Shown one piece after another: positions 14,168 to 14,970 of a stretch of DNA of 14,970 bases. Origin of the DNA: Candidatus Bathyarchaeota archaeon (GTDB taxonomy: Archaea; Thermoproteota; Bathyarchaeia; Bathyarchaeales; WAQA01); the NCBI GenBank assembly GCA_015520475.1, contig WAQA01000084.1:1-14970 (forward strand), written 5' to 3'. How positions within the stretch are numbered: position 1 is the first letter of the stretch; each line of letters starts with the position of its first letter. The translations under genes and the position numbers were made by a program. The notes under the pieces are model-generated. The model was not told the DNA's origin. It did no database searches and saw only the letters and a list, made by a program, of their open reading frames with translations.

Positions 14168-14372
14168 ATGAGTGGTCTTTTAACGGATGAGGAAAGGAAA
14201 CTGCCGGTGAGGGCAGTTAATTTAATGGATGAGTCACTGGAGACTCCAGAGGTTATGCAGGATGAGGAACTCATTAAGGATCTAAGGACTGCCTTACGAG
14301 AAGTTAGAAGAGGGTAAAACCAGGCCTTTTAATGAACTTATAAGAGAGCTAGGCCTTGAAAAGGAAATTTGA
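14168..14372 (+). pseudogene. Frameshifted RelB/VapB-type antitoxin
   Basis: From ATG 14168 a 49-codon frame reads MSGLLTDEERKLPVRAVNLM...LREVRRG and stops at TAA 14315. One base further on, the +1 frame continues in the expected style of a short archaeal antitoxin, KTRPFNELIRELGLEKEI, to TGA at 14370. Removing the single T at 14315 restores a 67-residue acidic protein ending in 'LREVRxGKTRPFxELIRELGLE', which resembles RelB-type antitoxins. The promoter, with its palindrome over the TATA box, is intact. A truncated 49-residue product may still be made. A sequencing or assembly error is the alternative, but the adjacent toxin is also broken. Confidence 0.6.
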
Positions 14373-14573
14373 AATACATCTTACTCCCAGCTTCTTAAGA
14401 ACAATAAAAAAATAGATAGGAGAACGCAAATTCTAATAATCCAAGAAAATAATGTTTTAGAGACAGATCCCTACTCGGGAAAAACCTCTACGCGGCGAAT
14501 AGGAAGAGGACTAAGCATCTCCAAGACTATCATACTGCTCCTTGAGCATGGTATTAATACACTTAAAGAATGA
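14369..14573 (+). pseudogene. Broken RelE/ParE-type toxin
   Basis: Overlapping the antitoxin stop, TTG 14369 opens LKYILLP and soon meets TAA. From 14389 another frame reads SFLRTIKKIDRRTQILIIQ and, after a few codons, ETDPYSGK, the characteristic first half of RelE/ParE toxins (usually 'SFLKxLKKLDRKTQxxIIxKIxxLExDPYSGK'). It stays open to TGA 14573, but its later residues no longer resemble the toxin core. KRGGPGEI, which resembles a RelE C-terminus, is found in a third frame near 14597-14620. At least two frame changes are required, so no functional toxin is expected. The order and overlap with the antitoxin are those of a relBE operon. Confidence 0.55.
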
Positions 14574-14664
14574 GAAAATTGCCCGTTTTCAAGAAACGCG
14601 GTGGGCCGGGAGAGATTTGTATTCTTACCTCTGAATTCTAGAGTAGATCTAAGTTGCGTCTCTT

Positions 14665-14970
14665 TTATCTAATAATTGTTTTAATCCATTTCTGTATTTG
14701 TTTCACTTTGAGGTTTGGATTGTAAAGTTGTATGGAGTCACGGTATTTTGGTAGTTGTGTTATTGTCGTTAACGTAAACTCAAGTTTCAATTTTTTAACT
14801 AAACTGTAAAAAGTATCAACGTTAAAGTTTTCTCTGATAATGCTTTTGCTAGGATTTGGATCCATTAGGGCGAGTATGTCCGCTCTGTCTTTTGTTACTT
14901 TTCCACGGAGTCTTTCTACTTCTGCGGGTTTCATTATTGTTCTTCTGGTTTTTAGATCATAAGCTCGGTC
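14665..14970 (-). CDS. C-terminal part of an unidentified protein (runs off the window)
   Basis: An internal ATG occurs at 14934, but the frame stays open through it to the right edge, reading DRAYDLKTRRTIMKPAEVERL. The true start therefore lies outside the window and this is the 3' part of a longer gene. The visible 101 residues are soluble and basic, with RGKVTKDRADILALMDP followed by a helix-rich segment KKLKLEFTLTTITQLP. The 'K-x-K-D-x-x-D-I-x-x-L' text resembles the C-terminal region of some archaeal nucleotidyltransferase-fold (AbiEii/DUF6036-like) proteins, but that is only an impression. Base composition is more AT-rich than the core genes, consistent with accessory DNA. The gap 14574-14664 holds only the toxin tail remnant. 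Confidence 0.55.
   Translation of the reverse strand, partial: DRAYDLKTRRTIMKPAEVERLRGKVTKDRADILALMDPNPSKSIIRENFNVDTFYSLVKKLKLEFTLTTITQLPKYRDSIQLYNPNLKVKQIQKWIKTIIR

Overview
This is an archaeal chromosome segment. The diagnostic genes are a gar1-tfb pair (H/ACA RNP protein Gar1 followed by transcription factor B). Supporting signs are TATA-box promoters close to start codons, several TTG starts, frequent AGA/AGG arginine codons, and archaeal versions of a PiT permease, UppP and MJ0936-type phosphodiesterase. The lineage cannot be fixed from the sequence; a TACK-type (Bathyarchaeia/Thermoproteota-like), probably thermophilic archaeon is my guess.

Layout. 1-2632 (minus): a polytopic membrane protein with a C-terminal zinc ribbon, a 373-nt gap that may hold an RNA gene, then a histone-deacetylase-family hydrolase followed by a thiamine-binding (MTH1187/YkoF-type) protein. 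2778-4394 (plus): a biotin-synthase-related radical SAM enzyme and an MJ0936-type phosphodiesterase. 4456-6089 (minus): a translationally coupled PhoU-like (DUF47) / PiT phosphate transport pair. 6090-6548: a gap with adjacent hairpins behind an orphan TATA box. 6549-7457 (plus): a PfkB-family kinase with a leaderless-type promoter. 7512-9837 (minus): gar1-tfb, then uppP behind its own promoter and a roughly 145-nt structured leader. 10282-11031 (plus): a second, calcineurin-type phosphoesterase.

From about 11030 the window becomes accessory in character. It holds a decayed PIN (VapC-like) toxin remnant, two tandem 406-residue seven-bladed beta-propeller genes of unknown function, and a decayed RelB/RelE toxin-antitoxin pair that keeps a palindromic operator over its TATA box. 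The C-terminal part of an unidentified protein runs off the right edge.

The most interesting element is the uppP leader (8358-8503, minus). It folds on paper into a compact three-way junction, a separate hairpin, and a terminal hairpin that buries the uppP Shine-Dalgarno. An upstream G-run could pair with the same anti-Shine-Dalgarno strand. This looks like a translational riboregulator. I do not recognise its class.

No CRISPR array, insertion sequence, tRNA or rRNA was recognised.
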